Shown: piece by piece, positions 50,601-53,833 of the stretch | How the letters are laid out: each line of letters begins with the position of its first letter | How positions within the stretch are numbered: position 1 is the first letter of the stretch | Origin: Dipteris shenzhenensis | Taxonomy: Eukaryota > Polypodiophyta > Polypodiopsida > Gleicheniales | NCBI GenBank assembly: GCA_047967505.1 | Contig: CM106540.1 | DNA length: 64,000 nucleotides | Reading direction: 5' to 3' (one strand) | Notes under the pieces: generated by a model | Seen by the model: the letters and a program-made list of their open reading frames with translations, nothing else | Database searches by the model: none | What the model was told of the DNA's origin: nothing | Program-made: the position numbers and the translations under genes

Positions 50601-52178
50601 ACTAAAGATAAAAGGTGTGAAGAAATTGAGACAAGCCTTTTGCCATTAGATCTGCAAGTGACTTCCAATGCGGAATGTGATCTTGTGTAAAATGACTGAT
50701 GAAAAAACATGAGTGTATTATGAGTTGCAACAAGAATGAAAGCTGAACTGGAAACAAAAGGAGCACTTGGAAATATCGAAATGGGAAGTAACTCGTTGTT
50801 TGTCACTTTTCCATTTATCAGACATTCCGTGCCTTAGGTTTGTTTCCGTAACACAATATTCTATGCTTTAATTATCTAAGCATTCTCTTGTTTGTTTTAT
50901 CATGCATGGATAGAAATAGGTCGTAGGTGTACTCAGTCAACACCCTCCCTCAACAAGCCACCCCTTCTCATTCCATCTGTGAAATAAAAAACTGAGAGGT
51001 AAAAGCATGTTGTCCACTACACACTGTCCACTACACTTTGATGTTGTCCACTCAGAATATCTCTAATCGTTTAAGGAAACCTAGTGGAGACTAGTTGGAA
51101 GCTGAAGATGTAGATTTCTTTCTATTTGGTCTGCCACAATGCAGTTTTTTTATTATAGTTGCGAATCCTGCTGGCAGTAGTAGGCTGTATCTATAGATGT
51201 AGAGAGCTGTCTTTTGTTTTTACATTTCTTGCTAGAATTAAGCTGTTCTTGCTCTTGCTATTGGGTTAGTTTTGAGACTGTTTTCTGTTGCACTGGATGT
51301 AGAACTTTTTTGCCTCTTTCCTATCTAGGGATGAGGCTTACCGTTTGGTGGTAGAAGGATGGGCTCGCCACAGCAGATATGCAAGATTGGTGCCCGAGTC
51401 TCAGGTAAATTGATTTGCAAAATCATTGTCGATGATCATATATATCCATTTTCAAGTTTTTCAGAGGGCTTGCAGCTGTAGATTGATTCAAGGGCATGGC
51501 TTGGGAAAGAGATGCTTAGGGACTTGTGGGCTAGAAAATATCCTAAATATAGGCTGCACTTCTTCCTGAAGAGGACGACTCCAATCATGACAGGTGCTTG
51601 CCATTTAATGCAGGGTAATCTATCTCCAGCTCTACTTACGGCCAATCGTGTGGAGGCAACTCGAGATCAACTTGATTCCAGCTTTTCTGAATCAAGTTTT
51701 GGGAGCCGGTACATTTGTTCTTTCTTGGGCCAGCTTGAGATATTTTACCTTAAACAAATGGATTTCTTAAATTGACACTGGGAGGCCGGGATACAGATAT
51801 CTGTACATATGCTTGCTTCTATGTTTGGCTATTTGGATTCTGTGTGAAGCTTGAAGATAGGATATGTTATCTTATTTTTTGCATCGTGTGGAAGCTCTAG
51901 GTTCATTAGGAAGGCCTGATGCCTTTGTTTGCATTGAGGCAGGGATATCATAGAGGTGCCTGCTGAGCATAGTGGTGAAGTCAATGATTTAGAAGCTTCA
52001 GAAGTCTTGCAGCTCACGGATCCAAATACCACCACAGAAAATAAGAGCATAGATGTTACAAATACGGCCACAGAAAATAAGAGCATAGATATTACAGAAG
52101 GCTTTGCTAGCATCACAGAAGGGTCTGCTAGCATTGAGGTTCCCTTATGGGATGTTGAAGCTGAAGATGCACCTGAAG
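5185..52178 (+). CDS. VAD1: VAD1-like GRAM/VASt gene, 5' part, 8 exons, giant introns
   Basis: Joining 5185-5412, 5808-5873, 24556-24606, 24716-24781, 49802-49897, 51303-51404, 51614-51708 and 51943-52178 gives 313 codons plus one base without a stop. Residues 1-76 are a disordered basic/acidic leader with nine Asp at 52-60. Residues about 84-195 form a GRAM domain ([68 protein letters not shown]). Residues 204-313 are an acidic linker ending [10 protein letters not shown], the type of sequence that precedes VASt. In characterised relatives (plant VAD1, yeast Lam/Ysp, animal GRAMD1) GRAM binds membrane lipid and VASt carries sterol-like lipid. Arabidopsis VAD1 restrains vascular cell death. 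No C2 domain is present, unlike the BAGP1 branch. VASt and any membrane anchor were not found before 64000. Orthology is inferred from remembered family motifs. Confidence 0.85.
5808..5873 (+). CDS. VAD1: VAD1-like exon 2 (GRAM start)
   Basis: 66 bases, 22 residues, phase 0 on both sides. The acceptor is TTCGTACAG and the donor GTACAC. It encodes [16 protein letters not shown], the hallmark opening of the plant GRAM domain in VAD1-type proteins. It lies inside a longer open frame whose flanking codons are intron. Confidence 0.85.
5890..6420 (+). mobile_element. Ty3/gypsy integrase remnant
   Basis: With two frame changes the plus strand reads [15 protein letters not shown], then [12 protein letters not shown], then [28 protein letters not shown]. 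This is the C-terminal half of a gypsy integrase core (W..YLP..EFA.N followed by GYSPF.L.YG). The catalytic part and both LTRs are missing. It begins just behind the exon 2 donor. Confidence 0.65.
6421..6830. other. intron filler, no gene seen
   Basis: AT-rich sequence with a T-rich stretch (6605-6700). It may be further decayed gypsy sequence continuing from the integrase remnant; nothing specific is supported. Confidence 0.3.
6831..7462 (-). mobile_element. LINE ORF2 C-terminal fragment (antisense)
   Basis: Minus-strand frames read [10 protein letters not shown]-like sequence followed by [13 protein letters not shown] and, further on, [13 protein letters not shown]. The same two blocks, in the same order, occur in the large LINE at 42.5-47 kb ([20 protein letters not shown] and [13 protein letters not shown]), so both belong to one LINE family. 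Both ends are lost. Confidence 0.6.
7465..8403 (+). mobile_element. LINE, left half (ORF1 tail and ORF2 start)
   Basis: A proline/serine-rich region (7465-7940) resembles the tail of a LINE ORF1. At 8094 an ORF2 begins with [11 protein letters not shown], and [10 protein letters not shown] follows, matching the N and E motifs of an apurinic endonuclease. The frame then passes [14 protein letters not shown] and is cut at 8404 by an LTR element; it resumes at 14109. A ~45-bp segment near 7551-7640 is tandemly repeated. Confidence 0.7.
8409..8866 (+). repeat. 5' LTR of the nested gypsy element
   Basis: 458 bp, TG...CA. It differs from the 3' LTR at scattered sites and more strongly in the last ~120 bp, so the insertion is not very recent. 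A polyadenylation-like AATAAA lies near 8498 (ATAAATAAAATGG). A truncated relative of this LTR is at 59221-59460. Confidence 0.92.
8869..8880 (+). other. primer-binding site (initiator Met-tRNA)
   Basis: TGGTATCAGAGC, two bases after the LTR end. This is the exact complement of the plant initiator tRNA 3' end used by many plant LTR elements. Confidence 0.9.
9492..10643 (+). pseudogene. gag of nested gypsy element (several stops)
   Basis: The frame opens at ATG 9492 ([10 protein letters not shown]) but has TAG stops at about 9635, 9972 and 10359. It shows a retrotransposon Gag core (RPEKYAGRM, then [27 protein letters not shown] and [15 protein letters not shown]). Near the end is a zinc knuckle, [13 protein letters not shown], with Cys-x2-Cys-x3-His-x4-Cys spacing. 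The protein would form the particle shell and bind element RNA. No clear protease domain follows before the reverse transcriptase. Confidence 0.85.
10685..11339 (+). pseudogene. reverse transcriptase of nested gypsy, internally deleted
   Basis: It reads [41 protein letters not shown], stop, then [22 protein letters not shown] and FIDDILVFS. The catalytic FIDD motif is kept. Between RALNN (about 11108) and DVHKTAF (about 11128) roughly 45-50 residues normal for the family are missing, including the first catalytic Asp region. The polymerase is therefore broken. Confidence 0.85.
11447..12169 (+). pseudogene. RT connection and RNase H of nested gypsy
   Basis: The frame continues with [37 protein letters not shown] and [20 protein letters not shown], then [20 protein letters not shown] and [17 protein letters not shown]. 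These are the connection and RNase H segments of gypsy Pol, with the first RNase H Asp (TDAS) and the late NKVADAF motif intact. A TAA splits the frame at about 11765. Confidence 0.85.
12342..13448 (+). pseudogene. integrase of nested gypsy (DD35E present)
   Basis: A 368-codon open frame. The N-terminal zinc region has [17 protein letters not shown], but one of the paired cysteines is lost (RRFSCQ). The core has SMDFIVGLP, then VSDKDVKF, then [10 protein letters not shown], with 35 residues between the second Asp and the Glu, the DD35E spacing. The tail has the usual [26 protein letters not shown]-type module, written here only in part. The frame ends at TAG 13446; the chromodomain-like sequence continues in another frame, so a frameshift lies near the T run at about 13431. 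Confidence 0.9.
13442..13633 (+). pseudogene. chromodomain-like tail of nested gypsy integrase
   Basis: In the frame shifted from integrase the sequence reads [20 protein letters not shown], then [13 protein letters not shown] and [11 protein letters not shown], ending at TGA 13631-13633. The W.....EATWE pattern is that of chromodomains in plant chromoviruses, which guide integration to particular chromatin. The polypurine tract starts at the stop codon. Confidence 0.75.
13646..14103 (+). repeat. 3' LTR of the nested gypsy element
   Basis: 458 bp, the same length and ends as the 5' LTR, followed directly by the target duplication GCAAG at 14104-14108. Confidence 0.92.
14109..14752 (+). mobile_element. 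LINE, right half (endonuclease continues)
   Basis: Immediately after the target duplication the interrupted ORF2 resumes as [10 protein letters not shown], then [12 protein letters not shown] and, after frame changes, [12 protein letters not shown]. These are the Y, D-F-N and late motifs of the LINE endonuclease. Fragments of the same family are seen antisense at 47.7-48.5 kb. The copy is truncated near 14752, before any reverse transcriptase. Confidence 0.75.
14753..15640 (+). repeat. possible LTR or promoter-bearing repeat with TATA box
   Basis: From 14935 to 15125 the sequence is a degenerate array of short CCAGG/GGCTGG-type words. It is followed by CCCTATAAAAGGGGCC (TATA box at about 15127) and then a pyrimidine-rich CTCATTCTC leader. 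That order is typical of an LTR U3-R-U5. The ends were not proven because no partner copy was found. Confidence 0.4.
15641..16400. other. intron filler, no gene recognised
   Basis: Short unrecognised open frames on both strands. It may be the internal region of the preceding LTR-like repeat. No domain could be named. Confidence 0.25.
16420..16830 (+). mobile_element. LINE ORF2 C-terminal fragment (sense)
   Basis: Plus-strand frames read [20 protein letters not shown] and [17 protein letters not shown]-like sequence (with frame changes). They match the FLWSG.DG...R..V.WET....GGL..ID region behind the reverse transcriptase, seen also at 28.1-28.4 kb and 55.9-56.2 kb. A block of about 45-60 bp containing GCAGGGCC...TTTGCAAGGTTGT is duplicated (16561-16590 and 16631-16655). 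Confidence 0.6.
16840..17269 (+). other. probable tail of a copia internal region
   Basis: No protein domain was recognised. The stretch leads into a purine tract and an LTR-like start at 17281, so it is probably the 3' untranslated part of a copia element. Confidence 0.3.
17270..17530 (+). mobile_element. putative copia 3' LTR
   Basis: A polypurine tract (AAGAGGGGG, 17272-17280) is followed by TGTTGAGGTGG. About 110 bp further on a TATA-like GTCTATATAACAATG (17391-17405) and a terminator-type ATTATATAGAG stretch follow. This is the common layout of plant copia 3' LTRs. The right end and a 5' partner were not identified. Confidence 0.45.
17542..17663 (+). repeat. 60-bp tandem duplication
   Basis: Two neighbouring copies of a 60-bp unit starting ATCATTATGCAATTTTGCTT (17542-17601 and 17602-17661), differing at a single C/T position. 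Recent duplication. Confidence 0.9.
17664..18357. other. intron filler, no gene recognised
   Basis: Only overlapping short frames without recognisable domains were seen. Confidence 0.25.
18358..18392. repeat. AC microsatellite and poly-T (LINE tail, reverse strand)
   Basis: An AC run (to about 18380) is followed by 12 T. On the minus strand this is the poly(A) end of the LINE whose reading frames begin just to the right. Confidence 0.8.
18472..20002 (-). pseudogene. LINE ORF2 C-terminal part, frame-disrupted
   Basis: It continues in three pieces: 19511-20002 ([32 protein letters not shown]), 19139-19435, and 18472-19146. The last carries the zinc-binding C-terminal region of LINE reverse transcriptases ([18 protein letters not shown], then [18 protein letters not shown]). 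In total ORF2 would be about 1,270 residues, normal for plant L1. At least three frame breaks are visible. Confidence 0.85.
20044..22287 (-). pseudogene. LINE ORF2: endonuclease and reverse transcriptase
   Basis: The likely start is the Met at 22287 ([15 protein letters not shown]), 43 bases after ORF1. Endonuclease motifs are complete: [25 protein letters not shown] and SDHAPLW. The reverse transcriptase has [55 protein letters not shown] and the catalytic AYADDSFF. The frame meets TGA at about 20041 (after DKSKLLH), and the homologous sequence continues one frame over. This part alone (748 codons) is uninterrupted. Confidence 0.9.
22331..23542 (-). CDS. LINE ORF1 (RNA-binding protein, CCHC knuckle)
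   Basis: The chosen start is the ATG at 23542 in CAACCATGG context, giving 404 residues [10 protein letters not shown]...; the frame stays open further upstream, but that part reads the repeat-rich leader. Residues about 60-260 look like the DUF4283-type/RRM-like region of plant LINE and retroelement proteins ([39 protein letters not shown]). The zinc knuckle [14 protein letters not shown] has Cys-x2-Cys-x4-His-x4-Cys spacing. A Lys/Glu-rich tract ([13 protein letters not shown]) follows. The frame is intact. Role in the family: binding LINE RNA for retrotransposition. Confidence 0.85.
   Translation of the reverse strand: MASGSDVCTYARKDRPADAKRRPSLPASQDDELTLQAQYVFDTLKDDFQQSRQEWGKPVPEVTYKLKLPSLVNPLRKLSQTAVIIFFPGRIPAASDVAQWIKSILGGCFVEGVYFASRGFYEVHLSDALCKQKLLELSPLFYGKQMVHAMPWSPNKDYQSLIRHHCPVWVEVVNFPDYMHEELPGLAASLGQVICPPHPMGNRNRFCILWDTDIPTPPSIAVEVEGVQLGKKFFDLKWGVFAGACFACHKFGHLASECPIVLHQPPPNALPPQTREKNENLQVKPATRNGAKNAKPVNQVQSLVGKGKEKEKEKMKESVGTDRDGFQQPKKVIVLKPRPLQSRQWDASSPLPGQASTSAPVLQNWVGVLKKGIPICDSEEGENAISFMDHESLQPMQAEALPL
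23600..23965. promoter_or_regulatory. GTACGG-word array in the LINE 5' leader
   Basis: About eleven copies of GTACGG (CCGTAC in LINE sense) occur in 350 bp, at irregular spacing of about 10-90 bp, mostly preceded by CT or C and followed by A. Array position and density suggest a promoter element of this LINE, or remnants of promoter monomers; function is inferred only from position. Confidence 0.45.
24050..24202. repeat. AC microsatellites
   Basis: Two long CA/AC runs (about 24079-24131 and 24155-24200) with imperfect CACACC edges. They mark the 5' boundary of the antisense LINE. Confidence 0.9.
24556..24606 (+). CDS. VAD1: VAD1-like exon 3 (51 bp, GRAM)
   Basis: 17 residues, [17 protein letters not shown], phase 0 on both sides, acceptor TTGACAG, donor GTATGG. 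It is the exact continuation of exon 2 in the GRAM domain (PPEE, then [10 protein letters not shown]...LLQ), although it lies 18.7 kb downstream. No other open frame reading at this place explains it. Confidence 0.88.
24716..24781 (+). CDS. VAD1: VAD1-like exon 4 (66 bp, GRAM)
   Basis: 22 residues, [20 protein letters not shown] plus KK, phase 0, acceptor ATGCAG, donor GTTAGT. GHMYLF....CFYSNIFG is the most recognisable GRAM motif of VAD1 and GRAMD1 proteins. Intron 3 before it is only 109 bp. Confidence 0.92.
25372..25770 (+). repeat. 199-bp tandem duplication in intron 4
   Basis: Unit 1 (25372-25570) and unit 2 (25571-25770) start CATGGGCCCTACTGTTG. By eye they differ by a single inserted G (TGATTTATGG versus TGATTTGATGG) and at the very end. 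It is not part of a recognised element, and its near-identity means it is young. Confidence 0.92.
25905..29745 (-). mobile_element. L1-type LINE, antisense, 5'-truncated and decayed
   Basis: The short T run at 25912-25918 is the poly(A) end on the minus strand. Leftward to rightward (3' to 5' of the element) there is a C-terminal tail, a zinc-type [18 protein letters not shown] (about 26580-26640), an internal 468-bp duplication, the FLWSGLDG / IIDPDLQC region (28.1-28.4 kb), reverse transcriptase (28.7-29.2 kb: [30 protein letters not shown]) and the EN-RT linker (29.4-29.7 kb). The endonuclease and ORF1 are missing. The catalytic YADD region is not recognisable. Many stops. Confidence 0.8.
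26732..27667 (-). repeat. 468-bp tandem duplication inside the LINE
   Basis: The segment starting GTCTCATCCAAAAGG occurs at 26732 and again at 27200. The copies run together to about CGTAAAAGGCCCAAGC and differ by several percent, so this duplication is clearly older than the other tandem copies of the window. Confidence 0.85.
29749..30375 (-). repeat. putative 3' LTR of antisense gypsy, internally duplicated
   Basis: On the minus strand it starts TGTTGCCAGGCTG (30375) just after the integrase frame and contains a TATA-like CTATATAAGTCCC. A 184-bp unit is tandemly repeated (30011-30194 and 30195-30378), followed by a long GA run. A related sequence of about 170 bp lies at 47582-47770. The left end at 29749 (TG on plus) is a guess. 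Confidence 0.5.
29893..29928. repeat. GA microsatellite
   Basis: An uninterrupted GA run inside the LTR-like repeat. Confidence 0.9.
30383..31598 (-). pseudogene. Ty3/gypsy integrase, antisense
   Basis: Two frames on the minus strand. 31598-30969 reads [52 protein letters not shown] and [16 protein letters not shown]: the integrase core with the second Asp and the Glu. 30787-30383 reads [28 protein letters not shown] and [14 protein letters not shown]: the C-terminal module, a chromodomain-like end being less clear. It is cut at about 31598, where an unrelated gypsy piece of opposite direction begins. RT and gag are missing. Confidence 0.85.
31583..32090 (+). pseudogene. second gypsy integrase C-terminus, sense
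   Basis: The plus strand reads [56 protein letters not shown] and then [19 protein letters not shown], where the last is chromodomain-like. A TAG at about 31987 interrupts SDATW.SDEDL. It belongs to a gypsy family different from its left neighbour, with which it is fused head to head. Confidence 0.8.
32072..33135. other. AT-rich insert between integrase tail and LTR
   Basis: About 1 kb of AT-rich DNA separates the integrase tail from the LTR start at 33136. It contains two palindromes (32412-32427 and 32446-32477). Short inverted words TCCGAGCG (32072, 32080) and CGCTCGGA (33013-33020) stand near its edges, possibly termini of a small insert. No coding sequence is seen. Confidence 0.4.
32446..32477. 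repeat. perfect 32-bp palindrome
   Basis: 15-bp arms (CCAAGGTAGTTTCGC and its complement) separated by TG. A weaker version with 7-bp arms around CA (32412-32427) precedes it by about 30 bp, sharing TAGTTTCGC. Confidence 0.9.
33123..33530 (+). repeat. gypsy 3' LTR with polypurine tract
   Basis: A purine tract (GAGTGGGAGGGGA, 33123-33135) is followed by TGTCACGATCTGTGACG, a start seen in many plant gypsy LTRs and itself a short palindrome. A TATA-like CTATATAAGAG lies at about 33416-33427. The end is probably at 33530 (TTAGCA), where antisense LINE coding sequence begins. No 5' partner is in the window. Confidence 0.6.
33715..34850 (-). pseudogene. LINE ORF2 reverse transcriptase
   Basis: It reads [75 protein letters not shown] and the catalytic [18 protein letters not shown] lacks the usual RSI-type residues between Q and N, a small deletion. 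The palm is otherwise complete; the thumb continues to about 33535 ([11 protein letters not shown]) in another frame. Confidence 0.87.
34884..35930 (-). pseudogene. LINE ORF2 endonuclease
   Basis: 348 open codons starting [13 protein letters not shown]. All key endonuclease motifs are visible: [29 protein letters not shown] and LSDHAPVI. The last codons run into the EN-RT linker and stop; the polymerase follows in shifted frames (34850-34545 and 34767-33715). Confidence 0.88.
36166..37838 (-). pseudogene. LINE ORF1 with CCHC knuckle, frameshifted
   Basis: Start at ATG 37838 ([13 protein letters not shown]). The N-terminal part to about 37395 contains a DUF4283-like stretch ([47 protein letters not shown]). 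After a frame change near 37250-37395, the zinc knuckle [14 protein letters not shown] appears in the frame 37245-36166, followed by a Lys/Gly-rich tract and a very proline-rich segment. RNA-binding role by family. Confidence 0.8.
37840..38410. repeat. 560-bp polypurine stretch (GGA-rich)
   Basis: The plus strand is almost entirely G and A with short AGCG or CAGCGC interruptions. It creates long open frames in several phases (Gly/Arg/Glu-rich on plus; Pro/Ser/Leu-rich on minus), which I treat as composition artefacts. Position suggests the LINE 5' leader. Confidence 0.8.
38430..39160 (-). pseudogene. gypsy integrase N-terminal part, antisense
   Basis: On the minus strand the zinc-binding region reads [38 protein letters not shown] and [10 protein letters not shown]. 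It is followed by the core start (VVVDRLTK) in shifted frames. It stops at 38430, where LINE leader DNA begins. Several stops. Confidence 0.75.
39400..40838 (-). pseudogene. gypsy gag, antisense
   Basis: On the minus strand the N-terminus is [16 protein letters not shown] (start near 40826). A Gln-rich helix and, after gaps, the Gag core follow with [32 protein letters not shown] and [15 protein letters not shown]-like text, in several frames. Gag thus directly precedes integrase (39160 and below): protease, reverse transcriptase and RNase H are lost, so this is an internally deleted element. Confidence 0.65.
40839..41158. other. spacer, probable gypsy leader (antisense)
   Basis: It lies upstream of the antisense gag start. 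No primer site or LTR end was recognised. Confidence 0.25.
41159..41725 (-). mobile_element. LINE 3' end, antisense, 5'-truncated
   Basis: The T run 41162-41171 is the poly(A) tail. The minus-strand frame 41699-41349 reads [20 protein letters not shown] and [23 protein letters not shown], the last part of ORF2, parallel to the LINE end at 26.1-26.5 kb (homologous tail wording in both). The copy breaks at about 41725, a common 5' truncation. Confidence 0.7.
41726..42534 (-). mobile_element. possible LTR-element leader with primer site, antisense
   Basis: The minus strand shows TTGGTATCAAAGTG at about 42449-42462, close to the Met-tRNA primer site. Downstream of it is a Pro/Thr/Asn-rich broken frame (41990-42365). 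The far part (41740-41950) is a degenerate array of CCTAAG/CTAACC words. Weak evidence for a decayed LTR retroelement. Confidence 0.35.
43267..44208 (-). pseudogene. reverse transcriptase of coiled-coil LINE
   Basis: 313 open codons: [82 protein letters not shown] and [13 protein letters not shown]. The fingers-palm catalytic set is complete. By motif it is a non-L1, CR1/Jockey/RTE-like polymerase, but I cannot place it further. Downstream frames (43209-42537) hold the C-terminal domain ([15 protein letters not shown]). Confidence 0.85.
44543..45865 (-). pseudogene. endonuclease of coiled-coil LINE, disrupted
   Basis: It reads [51 protein letters not shown] and [13 protein letters not shown] with [12 protein letters not shown], in at least four frames. 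The pattern is an apurinic-type endonuclease with its D-F-N motif. A 146-bp perfect duplication (45395-45686, not a multiple of three) sits in it. Confidence 0.75.
45395..45686 (-). repeat. 146-bp perfect tandem duplication
   Basis: 45395-45540 and 45541-45686 appear identical base for base, starting GACTCGTATCCACGTGTCG. It is inside the endonuclease and shifts the frame by two, so it arose after the element had lost function or caused its loss. Confidence 0.95.
46037..47014 (-). pseudogene. coiled-coil LINE ORF1
   Basis: ATG at 47014 ([18 protein letters not shown]), one internal TAA at about 46867, then 269 open codons. Residues about 50-190 are heptad-rich helix ([33 protein letters not shown]). 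Then comes a conserved block [40 protein letters not shown] and, after a frameshift near 46080, [17 protein letters not shown] and [16 protein letters not shown] coiled coil followed by an RNA-binding fold and a basic C-terminus recalls the layout of trimeric L1 ORF1 proteins of animals rather than the zinc-knuckle ORF1 of plant L1; this is inference. Confidence 0.75.
47280..47350. repeat. GA then AAG microsatellites
   Basis: An uninterrupted GA run followed by an AGA/AAG triplet run at the 5' border of the coiled-coil LINE. Confidence 0.9.
47351..47770. repeat. dispersed repeat related to the LTR at 29.9 kb
   Basis: After unassigned sequence (47351-47580), a GA run and then GGGAGGAAGGAGGAGGGAG, AGTAGATAGGATTAGAT and CAAAAGTGTACAATGAGTGG follow in the same order as at 29893-30090. 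This second locus is a truncated copy of that LTR-like repeat. Confidence 0.7.
47771..48480 (-). mobile_element. LINE endonuclease fragment, antisense
   Basis: The minus strand reads [32 protein letters not shown] and then, towards 47760, [27 protein letters not shown]. The same words occur sense at 14.1-14.75 kb ([25 protein letters not shown]), so both are from the LINE family interrupted by the nested gypsy. No polymerase part remains. Confidence 0.7.
48640..48930 (+). mobile_element. Ty1/copia reverse transcriptase remnant
   Basis: With frame changes the plus strand reads [10 protein letters not shown], then [20 protein letters not shown]. The YVDDLII catalytic motif followed by F.MTDLG.L.YFLGI is diagnostic of copia Pol. 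Only about 90 residues are left. Confidence 0.7.
48931..49801 (+). other. end of intron 4, no gene seen
   Basis: AT-rich unique sequence leading to the exon 5 acceptor. No domain or repeat partner was seen. Confidence 0.5.
49802..49897 (+). CDS. VAD1: VAD1-like exon 5 (GRAM, 96 bp)
   Basis: 32 residues, phase 0, acceptor TATTATGCAG, donor GTGCTT. It contains [20 protein letters not shown], the core GRAM signature of VAD1-type proteins (V..VRKA.TAG.FPNAIEI). The open frame would continue through the donor as [12 protein letters not shown], which I treat as intron because the true continuation is in exon 6. Confidence 0.93.
49898..51302 (+). other. intron 5, 1,405 bp, AT-rich
   Basis: Unique AT-rich DNA without recognisable element; pyrimidine-rich end CTGGATGTAG. 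Confidence 0.7.
51303..51404 (+). CDS. VAD1: VAD1-like exon 6 (end of GRAM, 102 bp)
   Basis: 34 residues starting [20 protein letters not shown], phase 0, acceptor GATGTAG, donor [19 protein letters not shown] closes the GRAM domain in VAD1 homologues. Asn replaces the usual aromatic residue at the first position. A second AG directly inside the exon (TATCTAG, 51328) could be mistaken for the acceptor but would lose the FFASFLS motif and break phase. Confidence 0.93.
51614..51708 (+). CDS. VAD1: VAD1-like exon 7 (linker, 95 bp)
   Basis: It starts after TTTAATGCAG and ends AGCCG before GTACAT. Phase 0 in, phase 2 out, and the split Arg codon is completed by the first base of exon 8. It encodes [20 protein letters not shown] and a Ser-rich end, a polar linker without a known motif. 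Support comes from phase continuity and splice sites. Confidence 0.75.
51943..52178 (+). CDS. VAD1: VAD1-like exon 8 (acidic linker to VASt)
   Basis: 236 bases; acceptor GAGGCAG, donor GTATGA, phase 1 out. It encodes [20 protein letters not shown] and more, with a 12-residue duplication (TENKSID twice, 36-bp period, 52033 and 52069) and a 7-residue one ([14 protein letters not shown]). It ends [14 protein letters not shown], resembling the acidic W..EDAP stretch ahead of VASt. The remainder of the protein must lie in later exons not seen before 64000. Confidence 0.85.
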
Positions 52179-52940
52179 GTATGATGTTTGTGCTTCGTGA
52201 TTATATGTGAATAGGGGGAATATGTGCCTTTGCTTTAAACAGTAAAACTTTGCAGTTGATAACCATTGTCTGGGATGAGAAGGAAGAACAGATTGCTACG
52301 GTCTGTTTACGTGCTGGTAACTAACAAATTGTCATTCAAATTCTTCATGTCAAGTATTTGTGCTTTTTGCCTTACCAAGAATTTCCTTTTCATGCGCATA
52401 TTTCTTGATAGGATTTGAGTAGTCATGGTTCAAAAATTATATCCATAAAGTCTCTATTTAAGACTTTGATTTGAACTGTTTTCCCTCTGAGAGGCAAGAT
52501 AGAGTGTCTCTCTTATCTTAGTTACAGCCGCAATGCCTATACAGAGGAGCGGAGCCTTTGGCTGAGGTGGGGGCTTGAAATACCAGTGGCATAGAGGCCA
52601 CATGGTCCAAGGAGAATTTGCTTTCTATGTGCGCTTCCCTATTTCGTCAGTTACTGTATGTGTTTTTGGTGCAAGTAAGGTGTCAAGTGTATAAGAGGTA
52701 GTGTGGTACAAGTGTACAGGGGGAACTATGGTACAAGTGAATGGGCAGTACTAGGGTGCAGTGTGTAAAAGGAACAAGAAATCCTTAATGAGTGCTAACA
52801 AGCGATTGGAACACGCACATTGCAAGTAATGCATGAAACCAAGGTGCAAATGCTTTGCTGGCGAGCTTATAGCTCTAGCCTCTTCTCCTCTCACTCTCTC
52901 CTTCCTCTCTCTCCAAATGCAGTCCCATCATACATGTGGC
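52179..52940 (+). other. start of intron 8
   Basis: Unique AT-rich sequence without coding signal. The intron continues to the window end (at least 11.8 kb), again full of elements. Confidence 0.6.
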
Positions 52941-52949
52941 GCTCTGACA

Positions 52950-53710
52950 GCTCCCTCCCTTTGTCTTCACCTCTGCAACACAGGAGCAAACTGTTGCGAA
53001 CAAGAGATATCAGTGTCATCAGTCAGCTCCAAGATCTCCTCATCTTGTCTCAAGGGAAGTCTCAGCCAATAATCTCATCTTGAGATCTCAAAAAGATGCT
53101 ATTGCTTAAGCCACAAACAAATACAGGAAAGAGGCCAAAGGGCATCCCGATTGGATTGATGTTGAAATTTGAAATCTCTCTACCCTATCCCCTTTGATGC
53201 ACACTTGGCTATGAGTGGATGTGTACTTTGATCCAAAAGCATATGAAAATCCAAAGCATGAAAGAGTACCCTCCAAGAAACCCCAATCTACTCTCTAATA
53301 AGCTTTCTCAAAATTCAAGAATAGAATGCTGACCCTCTGGCCACTTTGTATAGCCGATTCCAAATCCTTCCAAAATATCAAAAGATGCTTCGGTCATGCA
53401 TAAAGCCCGTCTGCTTATCACGAATAACATCTGGAAGAAGTGCTGCAAATGCAAACTGGTAGCTTTGGCCACATTCTTATAAAAAGTGCCCAAAGGAGCG
53501 ATTCTCACATTGGGAAATCAAATTTCTGCAACACCCCTTTGGGATAAGATGAATGAGACCCTTTGTAAGTTAATTAGGAATAGCAAGGGCTGAGGTAACA
53601 TCCCAAAAAGCAATGCAAAAGGAGGGTGTCAACCCATCTGATCCCGAGGGCTTGTCCTTGTGAGGGGAAGAAATGCAGTCCTAAAATTCTAGATTGATGA
53701 AAGGTGCATC
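52950..53710 (-). mobile_element. LINE RT fragment, antisense
   Basis: On both nucleotide and peptide level it parallels 28.44-29.2 kb of the LINE in intron 4 (TCTCAAGGGAAGTCTCAGCC, CACAGGAGCAAACTG, and the frame around LEGFGIGYTKW versus LQDWAMQSG). It is a truncated second copy of that family, with many stops. Confidence 0.65.
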
Positions 53711-53833
53711 AAGTAAGACTCATATTTGGTTTCACCACTGTTGGAAATAGCCTGTTGAACTCTATGTCTGGCATATCATCTCTGGTAGGCATTTTTATTT
53801 TAAATGAAAGTGATATATTCCATTCAAAACGAA

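Noticed and set aside
51512-51775. 87-residue ORF as an independent small gene
   Set aside because: Only 51614-51708 is supported, as exon 7, by splice sites and phase; the flanks are intronic.
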